From assembly GCF_000002235.5 (NCBI RefSeq), contig NW_022145596.1, forward strand, positions 30,025,367 to 30,089,366: DNA of 64,000 nt, given 5' to 3'. The notes beneath the pieces were generated by a model. That model had not been told where the DNA came from and did not search any database. It saw nothing but the letters and a program-made list of their open reading frames with translations. Source of the stretch: Strongylocentrotus purpuratus (Eukaryota > Echinodermata > Echinoidea > Camarodonta > Strongylocentrotidae). Position numbers and translations under genes: made by a program. Below, one piece after another: positions 25,259 through 40,000 of the stretch; within the stretch, counting starts at the first letter, position 1, and each line of letters starts with the position of its first letter.

Positions 25259-28030
25259 GAAATAAATACATAGAAATAGAATAAAATAAAATTACAAGTT
25301 TTAAAAAAAAGATAAGATTTTAAAAAATGGTCCCCGGATTTTTTTTTTTTTTTTTTGGGGGGGGGGGTTGCAACCCCCCCAACCCCCCTCTAGATCCGCT
25401 TCTGTTACAAATCCCTTGTTTGGTTTTGGTTTTATCGCTCCTGATTGTCAGTTTCATTTCATCCTCTCAATCGCCATTCTATCCTCTCTCTTTTGTTGTC
25501 TTCGCTTATTTCTTAACATCAAAAATCGACACTGAAGTTTGCTTGCAAACTAAACCGAATTAAGCCGCAAAACGAAATATTTTTGGTCATCGTTAGGCAG
25601 AATAACGTATTACGTATGTGTGATCCACATATGGCGGTTCAAATCCATGCTATAGGCAATGAATACTTTAGGATATAACCTGGCAAATTTGTTATTCCAT
25701 ACAAGCTTGTAATGGTAATTTATTCAGTAAAGGGAGTGTTACGGCTTCAGTGAAAGACGCTGATATTAATCTTGGACTTAATGAATATTATTATTGCAAA
25801 GTTAAATCTCTCAAGTTATACTTTCTTTATGTTTTCCAATCGAGTCTATAAAATGCGCCATTTTACGCAAGTGTGTTGCTCATCTAAACTAGACTTAGGT
25901 TTGCATAAATATGGGCGTTTCTAGACGTATATAGAGTGCTTTGCAACAATCATAAAAACAATACACAAAATGTAGAAAGAATTTCATCTAAAAAAGTTTT
26001 ATTATGTCTGTAAGTGGAAATTCAGTGTTATTTTTGCGGGAATTTTGCAGTTCCAAAAAGTACACGAGACCGACATAAGAAAGTACATAAAAGTATAAAA
26101 TTCATGAGGACACTTTAAAAAAAAAAGAGGAGAGAAAGGTGTGTGGAACGTAAATATAACGTAAGGAGTGATAGAAGGAGATGATTTTTGTTATGTTAGT
26201 ATGGTGATAATAATAACTAGAATATACAGCAAGAGCTGATAATTCCTTATTGATGACAAACGAGTCTTATAGGCGTGAGTTATCCATCTTCGAAGCGAAT
26301 GTTTACGACGTATGGAGCTTAAGGGATGAGTGCCGAAGGTATTTGCTATCATGGAAACAAATCTCGTTAGAAGATATCGGCTCCAACAAAATATCTCCGT
26401 AATGCATTGCCCGCCGGTAAAACTCATTTACGATACACGCCAATAACAATTCATTGCGCGATATGATCTTTACCAAAATCACGCTCTTTATTGACTCACT
26501 TTCATGAGCATGTATGGAATGGCGATGATATTGACAGGAACTGTCGGCAAGTTCGTTGATAGTTGAACACAATTTTTCATTTCCTCAATCATCATCTTCT
26601 CAAGGAAGGAGGGAAATCCAAAGAATCGATTTTATAAGAAATCATCGCTAGCGGGGTACTTGATGGATCCATGTGAACATTGAGGGTGTTACTAAACATA
26701 GGTATTTGCTTGTGCAGTGACTATTGTTTGATCACTCTGCGGATTGGGTCTGGAATATTGACGGATTAGATGTTCAAATGCTCTTTTCTCTAAGCAATAT
26801 TACTTTCTCATTTTGGTGCAGGCGATACGCGAAGGTGTCTACCGCATGGTGGAAATGATGGTGAACCATCCAAGTATTTCCCGCCAAATGTTGGGAGAAG
26901 GTTGGGCTTCGGCCAACAAGTCGCGGCACCAGGAGAGCTCGGACTACTCGCCGGACATCTCGCCGGTCATCTTGGCCGCACACTGCAACCAGTTTGAGAT
27001 CCTACAACTTCTCCTGACTCGAGGCGCCACCATATATAAGCCGCACCCCTGCGTCTGCGCTTGCGCAGTGTGTGAGGAGAAACAGAAGCAAGATAGTTTG
27101 CGGTACTCACTTGACCGTATCAATACGTACCGCGCCCTCGCCAGTCCGGCCTGGATCTCGTTGACCAGTTGTGATCCCGTTCTCACTGCCTTTAAGTTAA
27201 GCTGGGAGCTTCAACGTCTAGCAATGAGAGAGAATGAATTCAAGGACATCTATGTGACCCTCAGTGGACAGGCAAAAGGTAAGATTATCTGATAATAATT
27301 TAAAATCTTTTATATCGCTCATATCCACCACCTAATAAGATATTCAATGCTGTATCATCGATAGGCACAACTTCCCCCAGAAAACAATCGTAATTTACAC
27401 ATGCTGGAATTAATATGCTGCAAACGACATACATCGAATGAAATATTGATGAATATAACGTTCATATTTGTATTGTAACTTGCTCCTGATGCATGATGAA
27501 TATGAATAATTTAATGAGGTTGTGAGTGTATGCGATATGCGATATGAAACGAATAATTCCACCATTCTCTCCATATAACATGCATGTTTGTATGCATGTA
27601 TATATTCTAGTTTTTAGTTCTCTATGTTCTTCCCTATCATTTTTATCTGCACATATTTTTTTCTTTCTGAAATGTTATTAAAAGACTCAACTGCAGCACC
27701 GCTTGTCTTTTGTGGGATTCAGTAAAACAGTCTTCTTTATAGTCTCTTTAGATAACCGTTAGCATAATTAAAATACAGTTGAATAATACATAAATAAGGT
27801 ACCGGTATAGAACTGTGATTATGAGTCATATGTTTAAACTTGATTCTATTTTCCCTCCCGACTAATTTTTCCCCTCCTCTTCCACCTTTTATCCTATCAT
27901 TCATATAACTTGATTTGATTTTGATTTGATTTGATTTTCTTCTGCATTCATGAAGTATACAGTTTTTCGATAACGATAATAATATAAAGTACAATAAGTA
28001 TTTTTCTGACAAAGAATCATAATTAAGCAA

Positions 28031-28067
<37 letters not shown>

Positions 28068-31000
28068 TGTTTTACAATTCAATTCAAAAGACTTTATTTC
28101 CATTAAAAAGCGAACAAATATATACATGTGATGAAGTACAGACAGTTCAAAAATACAAATCCTGAGCATTATGTTAAGTTAATTTAAACAAACTGTGAAA
28201 ATAAGTAGAAGGAAAAGAGAGCACCTGTAGGAAGCTTATGCTAGCTTGTTGATTCAGGCGTCCAAATGGATAAAATAATTAAACAGATATAAATGAATTG
28301 TTCTTTTCAAAAACGAAATGATAAACAGTCATATTTTTCCTCAAACATTATAAAACATTATACAATTATTTGCCGTTGACATGATTCTCTGTTTTGTAGT
28401 TTTTGTTACCATGGTAACGGGTATCCCCAGTCACTTTTATCTGTTATGCTTTTCAGGGAAAATGTCTGCTTATTGTATATTTACTTTTAAAAATCTTATC
28501 TATGCAACGAAGAAGAGATTAATGTCATTTTGAATTGATTTGAATTGACTCAAAAAATAGTAATAACAATGAGAATAACACAGTAAATACACACTTACAT
28601 AACAATAGTTATTAACATTATTGCAACAAAAAAGACGGACATGCAAAAGAATAATTTGATTCATTTTAACCAAAATCAGCCTTTAAGTATACATGAACCA
28701 AAAAAAAGTACGAGGAGAAGTGAATAGATCAAAATATGCACTGGAACAAATTAAAAGTAGATGTATATTATCTTCATTGTAAAATAATTCGGAAGCAGCT
28801 AAAGACGACAGATACGATATGGTACGAAATTTAAAAAAATAAAAATAAGAAAGAAACCCACCCCCCCCCCCCCCCCTTAACAGTTTTTTTCCCTGATATA
28901 TCGTCGTTGCTAAAATAATGCGTGATCTCGGGTACTTACAAATGAATCATTTAATTAACTATGTTCTCAAATTTTGACCAGTAAACAATAATACCTGCTT
29001 GTTCGCAAAGAGTGAGCATTTGTTGAAAATGCAAAGGAATAAACATGAAATGTTCTAAACATAGCATTACATAAAGTCTCGAAGAAATTTGGATCCCATG
29101 TCTCCGTTTAAAATGTCACACAAAAGATAAATACTCCCTAGAAGAGAAGGTCATACTAGTCACAAGCCTTGCCATGGACATCGCTTTAAAAATTGTGTGG
29201 GTGTGACACCCTCAATCATGCAATATCTATGTCGGGAAATATCAAATTGGTGTGAACTACTATCAAACAAAATAATGCATAACTCATATTGGCAAATGTT
29301 ATGTTTTTAGGAACTTAGAGACATTATTTTTCTAATTGAGTTCTCATTAAGGTACTCATAAAGGTTCTCATTAAGGTTTGTCCGCCCCCCCCCCCCCCCC
29401 CTCACGTCAAGCACGTCGTCTGAACCAGGGCGGGAGGACTTGACAATAAATTGTATAACCATGAGTGAAATTATGAAGCGCGAAAAAATATAGAAAGTGA
29501 GTTATGGAAAGCTATCATCTTGACTGGCTGTCTTTTACTACCAATATGATGCAAACTCATTATTATTATTATATCGTGCGTAATATCTATTTCCCAAAAT
29601 CCTTTTTACAAAGTGGGTTAGATTGATTTTCCTCCACTAAATCTCGGTGAAAAGGCACGCTTTTACAAGGAAAACTGTAAACTATTCATTGCCAAAGGAT
29701 CTTGCTAAAATTGCAAATATTGATTTGAAAGGTTATTCTTTAGAATGAACTATTATCTACTACCTACTGTCCAATAGAAACCGCTAAATAATAATAATAA
29801 TAATAATATATGCTGCCATTATCCATACCATCTTGTTCTCTTTACATTTGCTAGAAAATGAATGTTGCCAACTCCTTCTACAATATTAGGTACCATACCC
29901 AATTGTTGCAATATGTATGGAAATCATCATGATCTTAAAGAAAGTTGAACAACCTTAAAATTGAAGGCCTGTGTAGAGCCTACATTTCTTTATTGTCCTG
30001 TCTTTCATGATGTAGATATGAGGGTTGGACAAAGCAACGAATAGATTTCCTGCTTTTCGAGAATTATTCCCTGGGAAAATTACCTCAGACGACTCGTACT
30101 GTGGACTATTCTTTTCTTAGATCAATTTCATCTTTGTTAATATTCTTTCAATTGTAGGGGATATTTGACCGTGTGGTAGTGGTGGAGTGGTGTAAAGTAT
30201 AGGTGTCCGGGAGAAATTGCCGAGTCTGGATGGGTTGGATCTTGGCTAGTAATTATTCAAGGGTATATGTCTTTTATAGCTCACTCTGAATGGGGTAAGT
30301 GGGCAAAAGACATTATACAGGAACTGGATAACTAGTCTAGGCGGAATTTTCATGTCAGGTTTAAGAAGGAAAACGAATCATTTATCATCGAAAACACGTC
30401 TTTCGGATGCTGACGTTAAAGGTCGATCCCAGACGTAAATAATCATATCTGATTGATACACGTCTGTAAAAACCCAATTACACACACACACACGCGAACA
30501 CAGTCGTATGGAACAATGTACAAAGTCAACTGGCGGTTGATGTCCGTTGCCCGAGTGTGATTTCTAATTCCCAAACTCTGCGAGTAGGCAACAATTCGAC
30601 ACTTTTTAGAGTAACAATGGCAAGATATTAACCTGCAAATGCTACTCTCCACCCAGGTGCTAAGTGGGAACCCGGTAGGATGCGACCGTCATTGTTGGTC
30701 AAACAGTTCTTGAGCGTCATGTAACGCCTGGCTGGAATGCTCCCCAGGGAGTGGAGATTGTGCACACATTGTGTGCGGGCAAGCACTGAATCCATTGACC
30801 GGGGTAATTTTAATACCGGGGTATATTCTTAAAGTGCTTAGAGACATTTTGTATTAAGCGCTATATAAAAATTAAATATTATTTATTATTATTATTATTT
30901 CATCATAAAAATATACTTTAAAAGATGGACAATTACATATGATATGGACATGTTGGACCACCGGTTCACTGCACGAATATGAGATAATAACTGCCCACAT

Positions 31001-34000
31001 ATTGGAAATGTTCACTCTCGGAGTGCAGCACCTAGCTCACCATCCCTGCCCCTGCACTCCTCCGGGTGATAACTAATCAGATATCCCAAGAGAATCGTAG
31101 TCATAAGTCGCTATACATGATGAATATTCTATAGCGCAACTTTCACTGCACATTCTGAAGGTGATTACCATCAGGAAGGTATGGATATACAGGGTGGCCC
31201 AAAAAAGAACGCAACAGCTCTCGTCAACACCGCTCATTGTATGGGACGCCAACACGCGCAAATTGCCTGTTGCTTCAAACCGGCTGAATCCGGTTGTAAA
31301 AGTACATGTAGAGCAAATTTGTAGAATCGTAGAATCAAAACGCTTTGCTCCAAATTACTCAAAAAACTTTTAACCCCTGATATATAAACCCATTATATCG
31401 TGTCTATGAAAATTAGAGATCTTAGGTTTTGCGTTCTTTTGGGGTCACCCTGTAGATTGATCAATAAAGAGAATTTATTGTAATTTATGGAAATCACGAA
31501 GGCAGCGAAACTGATGATAATTATCTCTAGCACTTTACATAATTATCTAGTCGTTTCATTGGAAGGAGTATCTAAAGCATCTATATTGCTCGTGCTGGAG
31601 AAATTCATCCATCATGCATGCCGTGTTGGCCTGGATGGAAGCAACATATTTTAGAGTAGAATTAATACAGTAGAATTAATTCTGTTGCCCATTAAAAGAG
31701 TCGGCGCAACGGCGCTAAGTGGTAGAGCAGTGGTCTCGTAACCGGGATGTTCCGGCTTCGAAACAAAGTCGATGCGCTAGTGCCCTTTGGTAAGGGATTG
31801 ATCCTCATTGCAAAGTCCCTCGGAGAGGACTTAGAGCTGTCATTCCCGTGGTTGCTTACTTACGAGCATACACATGCTTTCTTAGCAGTCAGATAAAACA
31901 AACAAACAAGAGTGCATTTAAGGTGTTATACCTTTCTTTTAGATGATGTACATTCCTTTCACTGACAGTCATTAAAGGCATCGTTTAACAATGTTAAATC
32001 TGAGATGCATGCACGACCTTACGTGCTATCAGTGTCTGTGATATGGTGTAATATGGAAGCTCTAAAATAAATGATCAAGAAGTGCCTAAAAAAAGCAAAA
32101 GTCTTTGAGTGACCGGTTTTACCATACATATACGGTTTTCCCCTAATAGACTGTAGTGTTATGAAAACCGTTAAGAAAACACAAAATTTGGTTTCGATTT
32201 CCAATCATAAATATTTTGATAATCAGACAGGCGATCGGCTTGTAAAAGTCATGGGGTCTCTGACTGACCTAAAGGTTTATTATCATTGCAGCATGAGCTA
32301 AATCCAGGATTTTGTTTCAGAATCTTAGACAAAGTTACCGGATCCCTTTAAGGTGCATCAAGTGGTGTATCCAGGGGGCACATACGGGAAAGGGTGTTTC
32401 CCCATAATACCGATATGTAGGTACTGTGAAGGCAGTTTGTTTTCCTAATCGAATTATTGGCATATTCCCTGGGCTACAAATCCACGTTTCAGGTGTCATA
32501 TTAGGAGTCACTTCCTCTTGAATTTATTCCACTCTAAATTACTGTGAAATCCACTCAAAAACAGTAGTTGCATAATTATTTTGAGAGTAAAAATTATTCC
32601 AGTATTTAGTTTGCGTGGATTTTCACTCCAACCGAAGTGATCCCTATTATATCTCGCCCAAAAGGTGAATTTCCACTACGTGAATTTAGAGGGTCCATTT
32701 GTATTACGATAGAGCACGTGTCTCTGCAGGCCCTGTCTGACGCCTTTCCATAATAAATATTGTCTTCTGAAATGGAACGATTCAAGAATGTCCTCAAGAG
32801 TTTTAAGCGACGCTTAATTACGTCCTTTGTTTCTATAGCAAGACTGAAGGAAGGCAGACGCTCTTTATTTTCAAATGAAACTGAATCTCATAACTAATCC
32901 AAGTGTTATTGCCTAGAGCATTCCCCCTTGGCTTGAAACCTTAATACACTCTAATCAGACTGGTACAGACCGAACAAAAACTGCGCTACCCCCAAATAGC
33001 GGGAAATCAGTCTGTTTGGAGTCTGTGTGAAGTCGATATTAGCGACTGAATACTTTAATGCTATTATGACGGATAATAATAATGATGATAATAAGGCCTA
33101 AACAAAAGATGTTGTATTGCCCTTTTTATTGGTTTTTAGAAGAAAAAAATGTATTAAAGCATTCAAAACTGAGAAATATCATTCGAAAGAAGAAGTGAAA
33201 AAAAGGAATATCCGACCGACCGACCCATGTTTTGGCACCTAAAGGGCAATACAACATTTAATTTTTTAATTTTTTAGGCCTAATGGCCATTTGTAACGCG
33301 TCATATCTGTCAACATGACACTCCTGGCGTAGGTAATGAGAAAATGATGTTGTAACTACAGTACAGTCTTGGCATAAATATAATAAATAGCAAATTAGAG
33401 TTGTATGCATTACGTGTAGTTGGAGCATTGCAAATCATGTTTTAACTTATTTGCAATCGATATATACACTTAGGATGTTTCCGCTTGTTTGAAAAATATG
33501 TGTGTGTATAGCACCGACAGCAGTGATCAGTTGTGAAAATTTACACTTAAATGAAGGTTCCTGGAATTTCATAGCATGTAAATGTCACATATATGTGCAT
33601 TGCATCAGTAGATAGTGTGCATTCACACATTGGCCTGCAACAGTACATGATTTCCATTTGACTGAACCGCAAATTACATCCGGGTGGTCGCGTTACCCTA
33701 CCTTTTTCGAAAACATACCCATTTATTCATGAAATGTCGGGGTAATGTTTGTGAAATAAACCCCTCTCATCTACGATGATCTGGTCCAATTTACCCGAAA
33801 ATCCTACGGCAAATATACAAAAGGTCGCGTCCTTAACGGGCAGCATCACATCATCTTCCGCTTTCATTTCACGAAAGGTCGTGTAACGCGACCACCCCAC
33901 CGGACGCGATGACCCGATGGTTCGAAGTAAGCCGGTTCGCAGGTGAAAATAGCACCTGTACGAAATATAATAACATATCTATAATGTCCCATGATGTTTC

Positions 34001-37000
34001 ACGTTCCTGTTACAATGGGAGCATATCAGCCCCTCTCCTCCTCAAGAGATTGGGTTCCAATAGAGTAGTTGACAGGACAACTATCAAAGCTATTGGAATA
34101 TTATTATTTGGGGAATTAACCCTGACAAGTAACTTTGCTTTTGTCCCTTCCCCCCTTTCGCATTCTGATTCATCATCTTATTTCCCCTTAGTCTCTTACT
34201 CATTTTTTCTTTGTATTGTATAGTGTACATTATTTTGTGTTTGCATATTTTTTTAAACTGGAAATGTGGAAAATTAAATTATATGAAATAACATTTTCTG
34301 TGAAAGATTTCTTAGGCTTATTTGCTTTACAAATGTTTTAAAGATTGTTTCATTATATTTTTTTCTTCAACATTATTGTGTAATTAAAGGTACAAAATGA
34401 GGACTGATTAATTGTTTCATTAAGGAGTTGAATTTATTCATTAAAATTTTTACAGAAATTATTCCGTTATAATAACAGATGAAGAAAAAGTTATGATTTC
34501 ATAATAAATGCTTTGGTACAATTGTGCAAACGAAAATCAAGTAGATTAAATTAATTATTTGAAGTGCCGAAGAAATTTCTTACGTTCTCGTTGTCCTCTC
34601 GTTCGAGCAGCATATGCCGTCGATCTTCTTGAGCAATGCCGGAGCTCGGAGGAGGTCATCGCCCTACTCGACAAGCAGAGCATGGAAGATGACGACGACG
34701 AGGGGTATGGGGCGGATGAGATGAACAGTGGCAAGCTCACTCTATCAAGACTCAAACTAGCTCTAAAATATGACCAGAAACAGGTTTGTATCAAGGTATA
34801 AGGCCTTAAAAAAGATGTTGTACTGCCCTTTAGGTGCCAAAACATGGGTCGGTCGGTTGGTCGGAAAATCTTTTTTTTTTAAATAATTCTTTTCTTTCTT
34901 CTTTTTTCCCTCTCCTCTTTAGGCTGATATTTTTCAGTTTTGAATGCTTTAATATTTGTTTTCTCAAAAAAAAAGATATTTTTTTATATTTTTAAAGCCG
35001 GCTGTAGATTTCAAGATTTTGGGGTCGGTTGCAAAGGGCAATACAACATCTTTTTTTATTAGGCCTAATGTATAGCATTGAGATATTTAGTTAAAATGTA
35101 GATATCAAATCGCCACTCATTTGAAAACAGGTCAATGTAGTCTTTTTCAAAATTAATTATAAATATATTTTGCTCCGAAAGTCTGTGTGGAACGAGGATT
35201 TCCACATAATTATGCTCACCATTCCTATTGGTTGTTATGATTGGGTAGACCTACCTGATAAAGGGTCTAAGGTTATCAACTTATAATAGGCCTGACATTA
35301 TTTTAACCCAATAAACTACGACATCCCCAACAAAGGAAACGTAAACGTTATCATTACCTCCATTGTGAATTTAAGTATAGGCTTGCAACGAACCTTGCTA
35401 GTTTTTTAACCAACATGATTAAAGTTTATGGTCGCTTACCGACCATGCAAACTACTAGATAATGTGTGTACGGTAAGCGACTATTGCTGTACTCATCACC
35501 CGAACTCCACCAAAAAATGAAACAAAGGCAATTTAAAAGCTTTGTCCTTCACCTACCGAGATGTGTAAACATTACGATGACGTATTACGTACTTCGAACA
35601 GGAATTAAAATTGCATTAGAGTTAACTTCTCGAAAGTCTTGGCGATCGCATTTAAATCGAATTTGTCTTGAGATGCTCCAAAATTAACGCTTCTCCAAAG
35701 CATCTTTTAGTTGTCGAATACGGATTAGACTTAAATTTTAAGGTAATTCTCCCCAAACAAAAATATATAAATAAATAAAAGTAAATGAATTAATACATGA
35801 AAGTAAATAAATAATTGAAGGTAAATAAAAAAGTAATAAATACACATAAAATAATACGATACATACGTGTAAAATGAATATCACGATTGCGTTTATGTCA
35901 GACTTAATACATGCTCGTAATCTACCCAACATGGTTGAACGACACTCTATAGCTGTCGTAAAATAGCGATGAAACTGCTAAAGTAAAATATTATGGTCGC
36001 TTTCCATTTACGTTTCAATAGTTTGCGTGTTCGGTAAGCGCCCATTAAAGTAATCAATGAAAACTATTTAGTTGAGTGTCGGGGTTGAGTCTACTCAAAC
36101 TGATTTTTCTTATACTGCCCTTACCTTCGTCTAGTTTGTGGCCCATCCGCACACCCAGCAGCTCCTAGCTTCTATCTGGTACGAAGGGCTCCCGGGCTGG
36201 AGAAGGCGGAACTGGTTCGTCAAGAGCTTAATCTGTTGCGCTCTAATCTGCCTCTTTCCTCTCATGGCGATCTACTACCTGATATTCCCTCGGACCCCGG
36301 TCGGCACACTGCTGAGGTCGCCCTTCATGAAGTTCTTGAACCATAGCGCGTCGTTCATCTTCTTTCTCTTCCTCCTGGTCATGGCATCATCATCTGTCAG
36401 TGCGACGTCAGACCGAGGTCGAGCACCCGACACCACAGAGGTCTTCATCCTCGTCTTCGTACTCGGTAAATATCTCAACATCGCTTGACCACTTTGGCGA
36501 TGGCATATGGTACATTAATGATCCCCAAATATCGACTACGTACTATCACCTCCCTGCCTAAATCCAAGGCGCTGCATTATCCTACTGAGTATCTGATCAT
36601 GATTCGCCTCGGAAAGACGAGTAGTGACTAGGTTTTAGCAATGTGGAATAGGTTTGTCTTTATATGGTTTTTGAAAGTGGAAAGCAAGTCACAAGAGCGA
36701 TGTAACTGAGGAAGATTTTTCCATAAACCTTAGTGCAGAATCAGCTAGTGAATGAGCTATGGCCCAAGAGAGAACGTCTTCGAGGATTCTCAATAATAAG
36801 TAGATATTTACTGCCGATGGCAAATGTGCTTGAGGATTATAGGGGGTCAGCATGTCTGAAATGTTTATAGTGCAGATCCATGCTTTGCCTTTCATGTTAA
36901 CGAAATAATCATTACACTCTAGGACAATATACCATTTTCGTAATGTAATCAAACCTTAGCGGTAGGCCATAGGTCTATTACTATGATCGCGAATTTTGAA

Positions 37001-40000
37001 AAATATCCCTTAATCCTGATCGTCAGTTTTCTTTGTCATTAGTTAATCGTCAACAGATATATCTATCATCATCATTTTATCCTACGAATGACGTAAGCAT
37101 GGTGTATTAAAACAGTTTTTTATATTTATGATCGTTATGATATTCGTTGCAGGTATGATATGGGCCGAATGCAAACAGCTTTGGGAAGAAGGCTTGAGAG
37201 CCTACATAAGACAGTGGTGGAACTGGCTGGACTTCATAATGCTCTCATTATACCTCTGTACATTCAGGTAAAACAAATTGGTCAAAATAAATGGAAACAA
37301 AAATCAACATATGGCATAGAAAATAGCCCGTAGCATCTCCAATTTAATGTACAAACATTATCCAAACAAACACGATCTTCGTTGTATTAAAATGTGATCA
37401 TGTTGTAAGGAAATATTGGATCGAAACTCAGTAGAATAAAATTATCTCGCAGTTTGAGAAAACCATCTTCGGGAAAACTGCTTGATTGCACTTTCCTTTC
37501 AAATTTCGTTTTCTTTTCTTTTCTTCTCCTGCTTATCCGGTAGTTTACGTCTGGTGGCAGCTATCCAGCTCAGCCGAGGGGTGTATAATGACGGCTTGAT
37601 ACGAACCCAATGGAGTACTTCCGACCCTACCCTAGTCTCTGAAGGTGTCTTTGCCATCGCTAACGTGTTCAGCTTCGCTAGAATCATCTACCTCTTTCAG
37701 GTATAATACCTATCTATCACGTCGCCAAACGACTGCACATCGGCTTACTTTGTATCATCGGTCATCGCGTCGGGTCGGGTGGTCGCGTTACCTGACCTTT
37801 TGTGTAAACATGCTCCTTTATTCACGAAATATCGGGGGGGGGTGGGTAATGTTTGTAAAATAATCCCCTCTCATCTACAAATGGTCTGGTCCAATTCACC
37901 CGACACTATGTGGAAACCCTACGGCAAATCTACGGAAAGTCGCGTCCTTGACGTGCAACTTCACAAGATCTTCCGCTTCCGTTTTACGAAAGGACGTACG
38001 TGTAAATGTAACGCCGTCATCCGACCTAACGTGATTACTCGATGATTCGAAGTAAGCCCTCCACTAGAATCTAAACCGGCCGATTCTTGGCAATTCGCGG
38101 GGGTAGGGGGTAACGTAATGTTTTGTTCGGTCTGTTTTCGGTTTGTTGTCGGTCTTGTCTGCATGACTGAGATATAACGTAGCTCTATTCACTGTGCCTA
38201 CTATGCTGTTGGCGGATCATGCCAGGGAGCGGTTCAACAAGTCCGAAGGAAAAAAATATCTGACAAGCAAATAGACCTACATGGGGAAAATTCAAATTTT
38301 CATTGCCTTTTTAATGTCTAATATTGGTTTTGCAACCCCCTGGATTTGGTACATGTACTATTGTAAATGTTGATGTATTTAAGAACGGGTATCGACTATT
38401 GATTAATGACAAAGCAATTTCTGCCTTCTTACCTTCATACATGAGACACGCTAAAAGAGAAAGTTGAGTTCTGGGGAGAGGTGTAAAAATTATTTGTGAG
38501 CGTTATCATTTTTATTATGTAAGTGTGGAAGATCATCAGAGAAAACTTGTTCCAGGCGCGGATCTACGGGGGGGGGTTTAGGGGGTTTAAACCCCCCCCC
38601 CCCCCCTTGGGCGGCCCAAAAAACAAAAAAAAAAAAAGGAAAAAAAAAAAGAAAGAAAAAAAAGAAAAAAAGAAAGAAAAAAGAACGCACGCTGGAGAGA
38701 AACCCTTTCAAGTGCAAATATTGTGAGAAGATATTCAACTCATCTGGTAACTTAACCAAACACATGATAACTCTGGATATAACTGTGTATTTAACTGTTA
38801 CTTGATTTAAAAAGACGTTATCATGCACTGCTTTTTATGGTCTCCATTGTGTTAATAGATGCCAGGAAAACATCACTTACGGGGTTGAAATAAACACCCC
38901 AAAAAAAATCGGATCGCCGCTTCGCGGCTTGTGGACGATGCTCCGCATCGTCATTATTGGTCAACCCCCCCCTTAGCAAAAAGCTAGATCCGCCCCTGTG
39001 TTCCCTGAAAAGCATGGCTCTTCAAACGCCTTCATATTCCAAATATGACAAGTAACAGCTTAAAAATGAGGCTCACATTTTTATACCACAAGTTTGTGTA
39101 GCCCAATGTACATCTTTCTGTGTACAGTGCTGGTTAGTTCACCAAGACTGGGTCAAATATTTATCATTTTGATGATCCCAGAACTTGCAGTACACACCAA
39201 TTCTTAATTGCTACGTGATCTACTTTTTCTAATCGATTCTAAACCATTTCTTTCACAATGCATCGCATGACCAGAACTCAAGTTAAAGGTGAAGAAATAA
39301 GTCCTCACATTGCCGAGTCAACCAAATATATATGGTTCTATTTTCGTCAGCCCTAACATTTTTTCTATATTTTCCTCTCTCGACACAAGAGGGTATAACA
39401 TTAAAAAAGGTGGCTGAACTGTGATTTCATTCTTAAAAACAATATTTTTTTTACAATTACGTGGCGGCGGTGATTTTGGACCCTTGAATCCCGGAAAGCA
39501 GATAGGATCTGGTCTAAATGGACATCCACCACTTATATCTTGTTTTTAATTCCTAGGCCAATCCCTACCTGGGACCACTACAGATCTCGCTGGGTTGTAT
39601 GTTGATAGACATCGCTAAGTTTCTACTCATCTTCTTCCTCGTGCTTTGTTCATTCGCCTGCGGTCTCAACAAACTCTATTCAGACTACCTTACTAGTTTT
39701 AGAGGCAGTTGTAAGGACGGCGCAGAAGAAAAGTACGGCTCAGAAGCGAAGTACTGTTCAGCGGTAGACAAAGACTTTGATGGGTAAGAGACGCATATTT
39801 ATAAGGGTGAATCTTGAAAATAAATCAATTGCCCGGTCCTACATAATGATGATTTTGATGTGCACGTGGCAAATTTTTAATGAAAGTAGAACAACTTAAA
39901 ATGTATTTCAAAGTGCTGAAAAGTACCAAAATGTGCTTGGAAGTGCATAAATAAATAGTTGGATTTGGATGTCTGAAATGAAATACAATGCGTTTACAAT

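Larger units (their letters stand above)
22833..26821. other. TRPC intron 2 remainder
   Basis: Contains AATA-rich low-complexity sequence (23520-23740), one zinc-finger MITE, poly(C/G/T) runs, the AAT microsatellite and unannotated AT-rich DNA. No coding exon seen. Confidence 0.6.
27279..34610. other. TRPC intron 3 (7.3 kb)
   Basis: Holds an (AT)n run at 28036, poly(C) at 28860 and 29383, a SINE B fragment, a mariner-like MITE, a SINE A copy and three other repeats described separately. 28073-28553 is bounded by AATTCAATTC-like repeats and may be an old LINE/SINE remnant. No coding exon seen. Confidence 0.6.
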
